From: Larkinella punicea
Lineage (GTDB): Bacteria > Bacteroidota > Bacteroidia > Cytophagales > Spirosomataceae
Direction: 5' to 3'
DNA: 64,000 bases
NCBI RefSeq assembly: GCF_003334855.1
Contig: NZ_QOWE01000004.1
Location: 238,858 to 302,857, forward strand
The notes below the pieces were generated by a model. The model did not search any database. It had not been told where the DNA came from and was given only the letters and a program-made list of their open reading frames with translations. The number at the start of each line of letters is the position of its first letter. The first letter of the stretch is position 1. Positions 52,655-60,228 of this stretch are shown in pieces. Both the position numbers and the translations under genes were made by a program.

Positions 52655-53470
52655 TTACCGGGATTGGTATTGAAATTTATAAACGAGCGATACTGAAGCT
52701 GCGTGAGCGGCCGTCTGAATGACGCGCGGTTCGGTGTAGCGCATCCAACTGTAGCGATAATCGGCCCGCAGGGCGATGCGGGGCGTGGCGTCGAAGCGGT
52801 AACCAATGCCGACCTGCGGATTCAGAAACCGGTTGAACGCAACGAGTTGGGTTCCGCTGAAAAAGGTCTTTGTGTCCGAGCTGTTCGGCTTGGAAACCAC
52901 GTTGCTGTAGGGCATCCGGCTAACAGCCGCCAACACCGGCATCGAGACATTAACGTCAAACACATTTCTTTTTCCAAGGCGCAGTTGTGTCTGATAAAGT
53001 GCGCTAATTGCCGCCGTATTCATGACCCAGGTGTTCAACGCCAGTCCATCTGCGTAGCCAAATGTATCGTGCAATCCGACACCAAGCCGGGTGGTCCGGT
53101 TGGCCGTCTGGTGAATCAAACGCCGGTATTCCAGATCAAGGGTTCCGCGGTAAAGGGTTGGCACCAGATACATGGGTTGTTCCTGTTCCGGCGAAAATTT
53201 GATCCCGCGAATCCCCAGTGTTGGCGAAATAAAATCCGCTAAACCTACTTGCAGACCAAACCGCCATTGATTTTTAGCCGTTTGTCGGGTGTAGGCCAGC
53301 CGTCCCCCGTTCAGATTGGCCACGTAACGCATCGGTGATGCCTGCAAATCACGTAAGGTAAATGTTTCCCGAACGTAGCTAATTTGTAGTTCAGAAACGG
53401 TTTGGAACGGTTGCGCAACGGCAACAAGTCCCCCAAACAACAGCAGCGCTGTCGAAAAAATAGTTTTCAT
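52655..53470 (-). CDS. Outer-membrane beta-barrel-like protein of unknown function
   Basis: A 271-residue protein starting MKTIFSTALLLFGGLVAVAQ, a signal peptide. The rest alternates short amphipathic strands: YVRETFTLRDLQ, WRFGLQVGLADFISPTLGIRGIKFS, LYRGTLDLEYRRLI, RTTRLGVGLHDTFGYADG, VGIGYRFDATPRIALRADYRYSWMRY and a C-terminus ASVSLVYKFQYQSR ending in aromatic/basic residues. This suggests an outer-membrane barrel of about 10 strands. The longer reading frame that continues upstream is antisense-like run-on inside the S41 gene and is not included. Sandwiched between two S41 peptidases. Confidence 0.75.
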   Translation of the reverse strand: MKTIFSTALLLFGGLVAVAQPFQTVSELQISYVRETFTLRDLQASPMRYVANLNGGRLAYTRQTAKNQWRFGLQVGLADFISPTLGIRGIKFSPEQEQPMYLVPTLYRGTLDLEYRRLIHQTANRTTRLGVGLHDTFGYADGLALNTWVMNTAAISALYQTQLRLGKRNVFDVNVSMPVLAAVSRMPYSNVVSKPNSSDTKTFFSGTQLVAFNRFLNPQVGIGYRFDATPRIALRADYRYSWMRYTEPRVIQTAAHAASVSLVYKFQYQSR

Positions 53471-53493
53471 AAATCGGTCGTATTTGTTGTAAA

Positions 53494-54942
53494 TTAATGG
53501 GAACGGCTGCTCCTGGTAGCGGGTGCAGACGTGCTCTGAATGAGTTGAAGTGCCTGCTTCATCGCCCGGTCGTTGTTCGTTAACACATCGTCTATGGTCG
53601 GCACGACGGTGTGATCCGGGATGATTCCCTGTCCGGGTTTGAGGTCGTTCGGCAGATTCGCCATGCGGTAGCCGAACATGCCGATGCCGAGATCGATTTT
53701 GGAATTCGGCAGTTGGGTGACGGTAAAAATTCCGCTGTTGTCTCCCGCGTAGCCGCCCCCGGTTTCCTGTCCGACAAAAACGGCTCGTTTGTCGGCGTGC
53801 ATCCGAGCCGCCAACTCCGAGGTTACCGAAAAGCTTAAGCCATTGACCAGCACCAGCAGTTTTCCGTGAAAAGCATCGCGCTTCGGCTTCTGAATTTTCA
53901 GACCAGACTGTTTGGTAAAGACATACCCATCGCCCCGCTTCCGGACGACGAGCCACTTGAATTTCCGGTAAATCGCAGGTGTCCAGGCCGGAAACGAGTA
54001 GTTTTTCTTTTGCCGAACGCGGATGTGATCGTAATAGCGGAACGGTTTTTTGGCCAGGTATTGGTACAGAGTAACACCGTATTTCTCTTCTCCACCTTCG
54101 TTGTTTCGCAAATCGAGCACCAGATTCTGCACCTGCTTTTCTTTCAGTTCCCGGAACGAATCTTTGAGAAACCCCCGGTAGTCCTGCTCTTTTTTGTCGT
54201 CCCAAAACCGCTCGATGGTCATCACGGCCGTAGTCCCTTTATCGATCATTGCCAGCCGAAAAGGCCGTTGTTTGGCGGGTTTGTGTTTTTCGTTATATGC
54301 TTTGATTTGCTCAAGCGTTACGGATGAAAGTGATGCCATTTTTTCCTCATTTCCAGCCCGATACTGAACCTCATGAACATCCGGTGCTGAGATAAACGTC
54401 GCATAATAACCGGCAAAAAACTGATTCAGGTCATCGTATTTCCCGTTGACGGTATGGCCATCCGCAAAGGTCATGTTGGGCAACAGTTCCTGAATAATGT
54501 CCGCAACGGATTTCCCATTGATGCGGGTCAGTTCCACCCCGTTCGGGACGGTTTCGGTTCCGAAACTTCCCACCACCCAGGCTCTGTTTTCCACCACATA
54601 CAGTTTTAGCGGAAACAGCTTACCGGTATGAAACGGATAATGTTCATCCTGACCCGCCGGAATCCATTTGACGTGACCATCTTTCAGCGCCACCAGCAGA
54701 GGAACCATCGTTTTGTAAAACGCCTGCTGCGTCATCGGACGATTTAGCTGAGCCTCCGTAGCCGTAAAAAGAGAGTCGAACGTCGCTTTAAACGTATATT
54801 GGTACGGGGCCGGATGGGCTTCATTCAAGGCCGTTTGGAAGCGGATGAAGTCGGTGCGTAGTTGTTCCGGCGTCAGCGTTTGGGCCATCGCCACTGAACA
54901 CTGAATAATGAAGACATAAATTAGTAACAGGCTGGTTTTCAT
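53494..54942 (-). CDS. Secreted S41 family peptidase
   Basis: A 482-residue protein starting MKTSLLLIYVFIIQCSVAMAQ; an in-frame ATG nine codons upstream is less likely. It has an N-terminal helical cap (LTPEQLRTDFIRFQTALNEAHPAPYQYTF), a possible PDZ-like region (GVELTRINGKSVADIIQELLPN), and a catalytic domain with VQNLVLDLRNNEGGEEKYG and LLVLVNGLSFSVTSELAARM, where serine in FSVTSE is the nucleophile. GQETGGGYAGDNSG and PDHTVVPTIDDVL complete the S41 pattern. A LytTR system lies upstream. Confidence 0.92.
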   Translation of the reverse strand: MKTSLLLIYVFIIQCSVAMAQTLTPEQLRTDFIRFQTALNEAHPAPYQYTFKATFDSLFTATEAQLNRPMTQQAFYKTMVPLLVALKDGHVKWIPAGQDEHYPFHTGKLFPLKLYVVENRAWVVGSFGTETVPNGVELTRINGKSVADIIQELLPNMTFADGHTVNGKYDDLNQFFAGYYATFISAPDVHEVQYRAGNEEKMASLSSVTLEQIKAYNEKHKPAKQRPFRLAMIDKGTTAVMTIERFWDDKKEQDYRGFLKDSFRELKEKQVQNLVLDLRNNEGGEEKYGVTLYQYLAKKPFRYYDHIRVRQKKNYSFPAWTPAIYRKFKWLVVRKRGDGYVFTKQSGLKIQKPKRDAFHGKLLVLVNGLSFSVTSELAARMHADKRAVFVGQETGGGYAGDNSGIFTVTQLPNSKIDLGIGMFGYRMANLPNDLKPGQGIIPDHTVVPTIDDVLTNNDRAMKQALQLIQSTSAPATRSSRSH

Positions 54943-55046
54943 CGCATTTGTTGTTCGTTTTAACAACACAAAACTGCCTGTAAAAAACCGCTAACCCAAC
55001 GCTGTGTCCACCGAATTGTTGAGTTTTACCTCCGAAACGTCGGATT

Positions 55047-55850
55047 TCACTCCCCTAACCAAATCCGAAACTCCCCGGCTTTTTCCCGGCTGACGATCAC
55101 TTCCTCTTCAAAAACCGGGCGCAGGCTCACTTTGAGCTTTCCGTTAAAATAGAGATTCACCTTGTCGATGGCCCGCAGTTCGGCGATGACCTGGCGGTTC
55201 AGCCGAAAAAATCGGTTGGGGTCGAGCAGGGTCGAGAGTTCGTCCATCGTATAATCGATCATCCATTCGTGTTCGTCGCGGGTTTTGAGAAACGACAGCT
55301 TGTTGCGGGTGAAAATGTAGGCCACATCCGACAGGGGAACCGAAAAAAGCCGTTGGCCCTGCTTGACCAAAAACCGGTCGCGATACGCGGGTTCCGTCGG
55401 CGTGGGCGGTTCTTCCGTAGACGACGAGGCCGCCAACTTCCGCAGCAGCGTCGCCAGCGACGTATTCAGGCCGTCAGGCTGTTCAAGAAAAGCCTCTTTC
55501 ATCCTCCGCAATTTCATCAGGGCAGACCGCAGGTCATCTTCTTTGACCGGTTTCAACAGGTAATCGATGCTGTTGACTTTGAAGGCTTTAATGGCGTATT
55601 CGTCGTAGGCCGTCACGAAAATAACCGGACTCGTAACCGGCATCCGGTTAAAAATTTCGAAACTCTGCCCGTCGGCCAGCTCAATATCCATCAGAATCAG
55701 ATCCGGTTTGGGATGAGTTTGCAGCCATTCTACCGACTCGTCCACGCTGACCGTCATGCCGGCAACGGTCGCGTCGGGTTCCACTTCCTGCACCAGCCGA
55801 CGGAGTTTCCGGGCGGTCGCTTCTTCGTCTTCAACGATGAGAATAGTCAT
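55047..55850 (-). CDS. LytTR family response regulator
   Basis: A 267-residue regulator. The receiver domain (1-120) has ILIVEDEEAT (acidic pair), PDLILMDIELADGQSFEIF (phospho-Asp), VIFVTAYDEYAIKAF (Thr) and YLLKPVKEDDL (Lys). The LytTR DNA-binding domain (about 160-262) includes RFLVKQGQRLFSVPLSDVAYIFTRNKLSF and LDPNRFFRLNRQVIAELRAIDKV. Its gene overlaps the upstream kinase gene by 20 bp, so the two are translationally coupled. It may control the S41 gene set downstream. Confidence 0.96.
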   Translation of the reverse strand: MTILIVEDEEATARKLRRLVQEVEPDATVAGMTVSVDESVEWLQTHPKPDLILMDIELADGQSFEIFNRMPVTSPVIFVTAYDEYAIKAFKVNSIDYLLKPVKEDDLRSALMKLRRMKEAFLEQPDGLNTSLATLLRKLAASSSTEEPPTPTEPAYRDRFLVKQGQRLFSVPLSDVAYIFTRNKLSFLKTRDEHEWMIDYTMDELSTLLDPNRFFRLNRQVIAELRAIDKVNLYFNGKLKVSLRPVFEEEVIVSREKAGEFRIWLGE

Positions 55851-56877
55851 AGGCAGTCACTTCAATCAATGGAATCATGACCTGAAAACAGTCACCGGTT
55901 TGCCGAACCACCACCTCGGGTTGTTTCAGCAGCCGGTATTTGGTCGTAATGTTTGACAGACCAGTACGGTTTGAGGGAATCACATTCTGTTTCTTTTGTA
56001 AGCTATTGACCACAAACAGGTTCTGAGCTTCATCGGTATAAATCCGGATCAGCAGCGGTTTGGTGGGCAACGCAACATTGTGCTTCACGGCGTTTTCCAC
56101 CAGCAGTTGTAGCGTCAGCGGTGGCACGAGAAAGTCGAGATACCGTTCTTCGACGGTTATGTCGAGTTCGACACTGCGGCCAAACCGCATTTGCAGCAAA
56201 TTGAAATACGCCCGAATAAAAACTAATTCGTTATCCAGCGACGTCAGCAGTTGCTCGTTGGTTTGCAGCACATAGCGATACACCGACGCCAGTTCTTCAA
56301 TAAACCGCTCGGCCTGTTTGGCATCTTCGGTCACCAGCGACGACAGCGTACTGAGGCTGTTGAACAGAAAATGCGGGTTAATCTGCGCCTTGAGCGAATC
56401 GAGCTGACTTTGCAGGTTTTCTTTTTTGAGTTGCTCGGCTTCGTAATAGGTCGTCCACCACTGACGGTAGAGGTGTTGCCCCTCGTAGATGGCGGCAATG
56501 GGCAGGGTGAATAAAAACGAGACCAGGGTCGTCACCCAGTAGGTTCCACCCGGCAGCGGATAGCCCCAGAATTGGGTTACGTCATAGATATACGTCACCG
56601 TCACCCGCTGAATAATCGTAGCGCCTACAAACCAGCTCAGTGCCAGCAAAATCCGGTTTTTTGTCTGGTTAAGCCGGGGAAATTTCCGGCGGGCCAGCAG
56701 AATTCCCTGCCGGTTCACTTCGAGCAAAACCGTCCACTCGATCAGACTAATCAGCAGGGCCTGGAACCAGGTGATGTCTTCGGGGCCATTGTCAGGCTGA
56801 TAAAAAACAAACGTAGCGACCACCGCCACCACCAGGATGCCGGTCAGGCGCAACCATTTGTCGTTCAGTTTTTCCAT
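55831..56877 (-). CDS. LytS-type sensor histidine kinase
   Basis: A 348-residue kinase with four membrane helices (LRLTGILVVAVVATFVFY, WFQALLISLIEWTVLLEV, ILLALSWFVGATII, WVTTLVSFLFTLPIAAIY), a short coiled coil, and the His_kinase domain: LDSLKAQINPHFLFNSLSTLSSLV with the phospho-His. The HATPase part has LTLQLLVENAVKHNVALPTKP and RTGLSNITTKYRLL. It is the cognate partner of the overlapping LytTR regulator. The signal is unknown, as no extracellular domain is present. Confidence 0.95.
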   Translation of the reverse strand: MEKLNDKWLRLTGILVVAVVATFVFYQPDNGPEDITWFQALLISLIEWTVLLEVNRQGILLARRKFPRLNQTKNRILLALSWFVGATIIQRVTVTYIYDVTQFWGYPLPGGTYWVTTLVSFLFTLPIAAIYEGQHLYRQWWTTYYEAEQLKKENLQSQLDSLKAQINPHFLFNSLSTLSSLVTEDAKQAERFIEELASVYRYVLQTNEQLLTSLDNELVFIRAYFNLLQMRFGRSVELDITVEERYLDFLVPPLTLQLLVENAVKHNVALPTKPLLIRIYTDEAQNLFVVNSLQKKQNVIPSNRTGLSNITTKYRLLKQPEVVVRQTGDCFQVMIPLIEVTAYDYSHR

Positions 56878-56972
56878 CGTTTGGTAAAGATGCTACAAAA
56901 GCCGCTGAACCGAAAGGTGGGGTTGCTGAAGTGTCGGAAAGGGACGCCTGGGCGTTGGAATTGCGGATCTAA

Positions 56973-57158
56973 ATTGATTTTGAGAGTTATATTTACAATG
57001 AGATCATTGCAAGCCAAGTCCGCCTTAAAAATAGCATTAAACGGTATCACCGTGAATTGGAAGAAATAGAACTAGATATTTCACACTGCCGATTCATGCT
57101 GGAACGCATAACAAATACCGATTATGATGAATCCTCAGGAAAAGACGAAACAAATTGA
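56973..57158 (+). CDS. Small coiled-coil open frame, hypothetical, start uncertain
   Basis: From 56973 (ATT, after a TAA at 56970-56972) the frame reads about 61 residues: DFESYIYNEIIASQVRLKNS, then IKRYHRELEEIELDISH and a polar tail. It is rich in Glu, Lys and Leu heptads and looks translated, but no ATG exists before residue 46, so the start is unresolved and it may be a decayed gene. It overlaps the next small frame by 35 bp. It lies between the divergent kinase promoter region and a strong terminator. Confidence 0.35.
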   Translation: MDFESYIYNEIIASQVRLKNSIKRYHRELEEIELDISHCRFMLERITNTDYDESSGKDETN

Positions 57159-57303
57159 AATTGCTTATTCGGCTGTTGATCGGGCGAATGATCTTCTTAC
57201 TAAAATCGCCTTGAAGACTGCCCAATTGGATCGTGATGTCAAAAAGCTCAAAAACGAACTATCTGAGCGCCTGGCAGAGCAAGCGGATCAGCAGCAAAAA
57301 TAG
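57124..57303 (+). CDS. 59-residue coiled-coil protein, hypothetical
   Basis: ATGATG at 57124 begins MMNPQEKTKQIEIAYSAVD, continues RANDLLTKIALKTAQLDRDV and ends KKLKNELSERLAEQADQQQK. The whole chain is predicted helix with hydrophobic residues every three to four positions. It is followed within 34 bp by a perfect inverted-repeat terminator, which supports real transcription. I do not recognise a family. It may form a pair with the overlapping upstream frame. Confidence 0.5.
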   Translation: MMNPQEKTKQIEIAYSAVDRANDLLTKIALKTAQLDRDVKKLKNELSERLAEQADQQQK

Positions 57304-57336
57304 GGTTGTAATCCGGTTTTCCGATCCGGCAGAAAA

Positions 57337-57396
57337 CCATTCACCGAAAAACGCCCGATCGTTCCAATGAACAATCGGGCGTTTTTCGGTGAATGG
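57337..57396. terminator. Bidirectional terminator, perfect 23-bp inverted repeat
   Basis: Arms 57337-57359 and 57374-57396 are exact reverse complements, including a CGAAAAACG/CGTTTTTCG tract. It stands between the rightward 59-residue gene and the leftward catalase gene and would stop transcription from both sides. Confidence 0.85.
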
Positions 57397-57405
57397 CAGG
57401 TCTCC

Positions 57406-58308
57406 TTACAATTTGATCCCCATCTTCTTCGCCATATCGGCGAACATTTCCGGATCGATTTCGTCGTCACCGGGTGCATTGAGCTGTGGTTCTGCTTCCA
57501 GATCGGGTGCCGGAAACCCTTCGGGACTTCCGAAAACGACCTCCACTTCCTGCCCATCGTCGGGGTGCGTTCCGTTCCAGATCAGCCCGGCGGTCTGGTA
57601 ATCTTCCTTGCTGAACGTATACAGTTTCAGGTGCAGTTTATTTTCCATAAACTTCTTCGCTTCCGGGAAGGCGTTGTTGCTCAGGTTCGGAATTGGCAGC
57701 AGTTTGGTAACTTCCACACCCGTCAGTTTTTCGAGTGCTTTGGCATAAGCCACCACGTGAAGACCGCCCCGCACCAGCAGATAGCCGATCATGGTCCGCG
57801 CCGTTGGGTCGCTTACCATCTCATATACCCGCATTTTGTTGGCACGAGCCCCGCATTCCAGGAAGAAATTATGCAGTAAATCCAGCTTCAGATTACCGCT
57901 GCTGAACACGTTGTCACCCGTCCAGAAATGGCCCATCGAATCCATTGGCAGGGCAGCTTGACCACTGGCGATAAAATGGTGCGTATTGCGTGCATTGACC
58001 GCGTCGGCCAGGGGGGCCGTGGTGGGGTCGAAACCGCGTTTGCTTGCCCCCGTTAGAAGCAGGTTGACCGTATAGGCGACAACTTCGATATGGCCGTATT
58101 CTTCGCCGGCAATGCTGCTGATGACATCGTAGAAGGGACGGATTTTCTTGCGGCCTCTGAAATTAAAAGACTGGTAGGTGTAATTCATCAGGGTCGACAT
58201 TTCCCCGAATTTTCCACCGAGAAGTTCCTGAACGGCGGCCGCATCATTCGGCGACGGATTGCTGGGTGTAGGCAGCTCGATTGGCAGCCGATCCATTTTC
58301 AAAATCAT
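57406..58308 (-). CDS. Manganese-containing catalase
   Basis: A 300-residue ferritin-fold protein. The five metal ligands of Mn-catalases are visible: Glu in GGKFGEMSTLMNYTYQSF, Glu and His in IAGEEYGHIEVVAYT, Glu in NFFLECGARANKMRV and His in RGGLHVVAYAKALEKL. The C-terminal acidic tail (PDDGQEVEVVFGSPEGFPAPDLEAEPQLN) is usual in this family. It removes hydrogen peroxide in the cytoplasm without heme. It stands alone, with a strong terminator after it. Confidence 0.95.
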   Translation of the reverse strand: MILKMDRLPIELPTPSNPSPNDAAAVQELLGGKFGEMSTLMNYTYQSFNFRGRKKIRPFYDVISSIAGEEYGHIEVVAYTVNLLLTGASKRGFDPTTAPLADAVNARNTHHFIASGQAALPMDSMGHFWTGDNVFSSGNLKLDLLHNFFLECGARANKMRVYEMVSDPTARTMIGYLLVRGGLHVVAYAKALEKLTGVEVTKLLPIPNLSNNAFPEAKKFMENKLHLKLYTFSKEDYQTAGLIWNGTHPDDGQEVEVVFGSPEGFPAPDLEAEPQLNAPGDDEIDPEMFADMAKKMGIKL

Positions 58309-58512
58309 AACTGGAGCGAATTAGAGTGAGAATAACTTGTATACTCTACTCCAACAGCCCCCCTGTCCGATGGTTGTTCTTATTTTTTTTAAATAAAACC
58401 ACCATCGGCTAACTCGCTAAGCAAAAGACCTTTTTGCAAAACCGCCATCCGGGTTGTTATCCAACGGCCCGGCAGCGGACTCCTGAAAACCGTTTACGAA
58501 GGCCGTTGATTG

Positions 58513-59217
58513 TCAGTCCGGCTTTCGCTCCCCGCGTCGCAGGGCGTTGACGAGGTTGTGCGTCAGGCGGGTGGGTTCGGGAATCCGGTAGCCATAGCCC
58601 CGGCGGGCACCGTCACACTGCAACGTCAGCGCGATGGCAGTTTCCAGATCAATCAAATGACCGGGCGACACGTAGACCGGATTGACCTTGTTTTTGGTTC
58701 GCAAAGCCGCCCCGATGGTTTCGCCGTAGTGTTTCATTGGCGACCACGCGCCCCGCTCCGGAGCCGGTTCGTCGTATCGGCCAACCAGAACCGACTTGGC
58801 ACAGCCGAACGTGGGGCGGTTGAGAAACAGGCCGCCGTGCGACGCAATGCCAATCCGGCGCGGGTGGGCGATGCCCTGGCCGTCGAACATCACGACATCG
58901 GGCTCGGTTTTCAGTTTCGACCAGGCTTCGAGCAGCGACGGTATTTCCCGAAACGACAGCAATCCGGGAATGTAGGGAAACGTCGCCGAACTGATCACGC
59001 CCACTTCTTCAACCACTTCCAGCGTATCGAGCCGTAAAACGACAATACCGGCATACACCGTCTCCTCGAATTTGTTGAAGGAAATATCACAACCGGCAAT
59101 GGTCTCTACCGGTTTGATCAGCGGTTGAATCCGGATTTCGTGCCGCAGTTGCTGTTGCAGGGCGACGGCTTCGGCGGGGGTTACGGTCCAGTCGTGGAGA
59201 AGTTGGCAGGTGGCCAT
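58513..59217 (-). CDS. nfi: Endonuclease V (deoxyinosine 3' endonuclease)
   Basis: A 234-residue DNA-repair enzyme. I start at MATCQLLHDWTVTPAEAVAL; an in-frame ATG 11 codons upstream is less typical. Motifs are IAGCDISFNKFEETVYAGIVVL (catalytic Asp), FPYIPGLLSFREIPSLLEAW (strand-separation wedge), PDVVMFDGQGIAHPRRIGIASHGGL (Asp and His), and a terminal PVYVSPGHLIDLETAI (Asp). It nicks DNA near deaminated bases such as inosine. Complete and full length. Confidence 0.96.
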   Translation of the reverse strand: MATCQLLHDWTVTPAEAVALQQQLRHEIRIQPLIKPVETIAGCDISFNKFEETVYAGIVVLRLDTLEVVEEVGVISSATFPYIPGLLSFREIPSLLEAWSKLKTEPDVVMFDGQGIAHPRRIGIASHGGLFLNRPTFGCAKSVLVGRYDEPAPERGAWSPMKHYGETIGAALRTKNKVNPVYVSPGHLIDLETAIALTLQCDGARRGYGYRIPEPTRLTHNLVNALRRGERKPD

Positions 59218-59351
59218 GAATTTGGTTTTGTTGCGTATCCCTAACTCCAATCGCCCGTCCGAAGTTTAAAGACTCGAATTGATGACGGTATTTCTGCTTG
59301 ACTATCTGCTTTTTTCCGTTAGTTTTGACGCCAAACCTTCTCGATGAAATC

Positions 59352-60065
59352 ATGAAAAAAGCAATCCTCACCCTCCTTCTATTGCCTTCCCTCTCCTTTT
59401 GGGCCGCAGCCCAAACCACGCCCACAGCCGATGAAATTATTGCGAATTATCTGACGGCCGTGGGTGGAAAGGATTTCCTGTCCAAAATCGACAACCTCGT
59501 CGTTGAGTTGTCGACGGAGATGCAGGGCAACCCGATGGTAATCACGTTGAAACAAAAAGCGCCCAACAAGTTTTCCCGGGTGATGATTGCCGGCGGTATG
59601 GAAGTTTTCAAAATGACCAGCGACGGCACCAAAGTCGCGATGGGCGGGATGCGCGGAAATGGCCAGGTACTGGAAGGCAAAGACGCCCAGCAAATCATCA
59701 TCCAGAGCGCACTCTGCCCAGAACTGCATTTTGCTGAATCAGGCGTAAAAAGCACCGTGGAAGGTACTCAGAAAGTGGGCGGAAAAGATGCTTACAAAGT
59801 CAAGCATTCGGCCGCCGACGGAACGGTTTTGTGGACGGATTACTATGACGTAGCTTCCGGACTGAAAACCCAGGCGGAATCGACCCAGAAGTCACCGCGC
59901 GGAGAGATGCAACAAATCACCCAGTATCTTGACTACAAAGACTTTAAAGGACTGAAATATCCTTCCACGATGGTGCAGGGAAACGGTCAGTTTCAGATGC
60001 AGATGACGGTTGATAAAGTCAAAATCAACGATGGCGTCAAGGATTCGGAGTTTGTGGTAAAATGA
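59352..60065 (+). CDS. Periplasmic LolA-like lipoprotein-carrier-fold protein
   Basis: A 237-residue secreted protein starting MKKAILTLLLLPSLSFWAAAQ. The mature protein begins TTPTADEIIANYLTAVGGKDFLSKIDNLVVELSTEMQG and proceeds through beta strands with repeated substitutions around VEGTQKVGGKDAYKVKHS and GEMQQITQYLDYKDFKGLKYPSTM. This is the pattern of zinc-protease-associated or LolA/LolB-fold proteins of Bacteroidota. It probably binds a lipid or hydrophobic ligand in the periplasm. Divergent from endonuclease V. Confidence 0.75.
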   Translation: MKKAILTLLLLPSLSFWAAAQTTPTADEIIANYLTAVGGKDFLSKIDNLVVELSTEMQGNPMVITLKQKAPNKFSRVMIAGGMEVFKMTSDGTKVAMGGMRGNGQVLEGKDAQQIIIQSALCPELHFAESGVKSTVEGTQKVGGKDAYKVKHSAADGTVLWTDYYDVASGLKTQAESTQKSPRGEMQQITQYLDYKDFKGLKYPSTMVQGNGQFQMQMTVDKVKINDGVKDSEFVVK

Positions 60066-60080
60066 CACCCTGACAGGAGG

Positions 60081-60228
60081 CCCCTCACCCCGTCAGCGGT
60101 CACAGACCCTGACAGCGGTGAGGGGATTCGATTATTACCACCCTGTCAGCAGTCGTAGAATTGGAGCCCGACCACCCCGTCAGGGTCTGCGACCGCTGAC
60201 GGGGTGGTCGGGCTCCAATTCTACGACT
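60081..60228. repeat. Palindrome cluster overlapping the end of the M1 peptidase gene
   Basis: Arms 60151-60183 and 60196-60228 are perfect 33-bp inverted repeats around a 12-base loop; the core is CCCGACCACCCCGTCAG. The M1 stop codon (60180-60182) lies in the left arm. To its left, CCCCTCACC (60081-60089) and GGTGAGGGG (60117-60125) form a second hairpin. The repeated phrase CTGACAG/CTGTCAG links them. Confidence 0.9.

Noticed and set aside
53471-54205. Upstream extension of the barrel-like protein gene to 516 codons
   Set aside because: The extra part is in a different frame of the S41 gene and has no homology; a signal peptide marks the real start at 53470.
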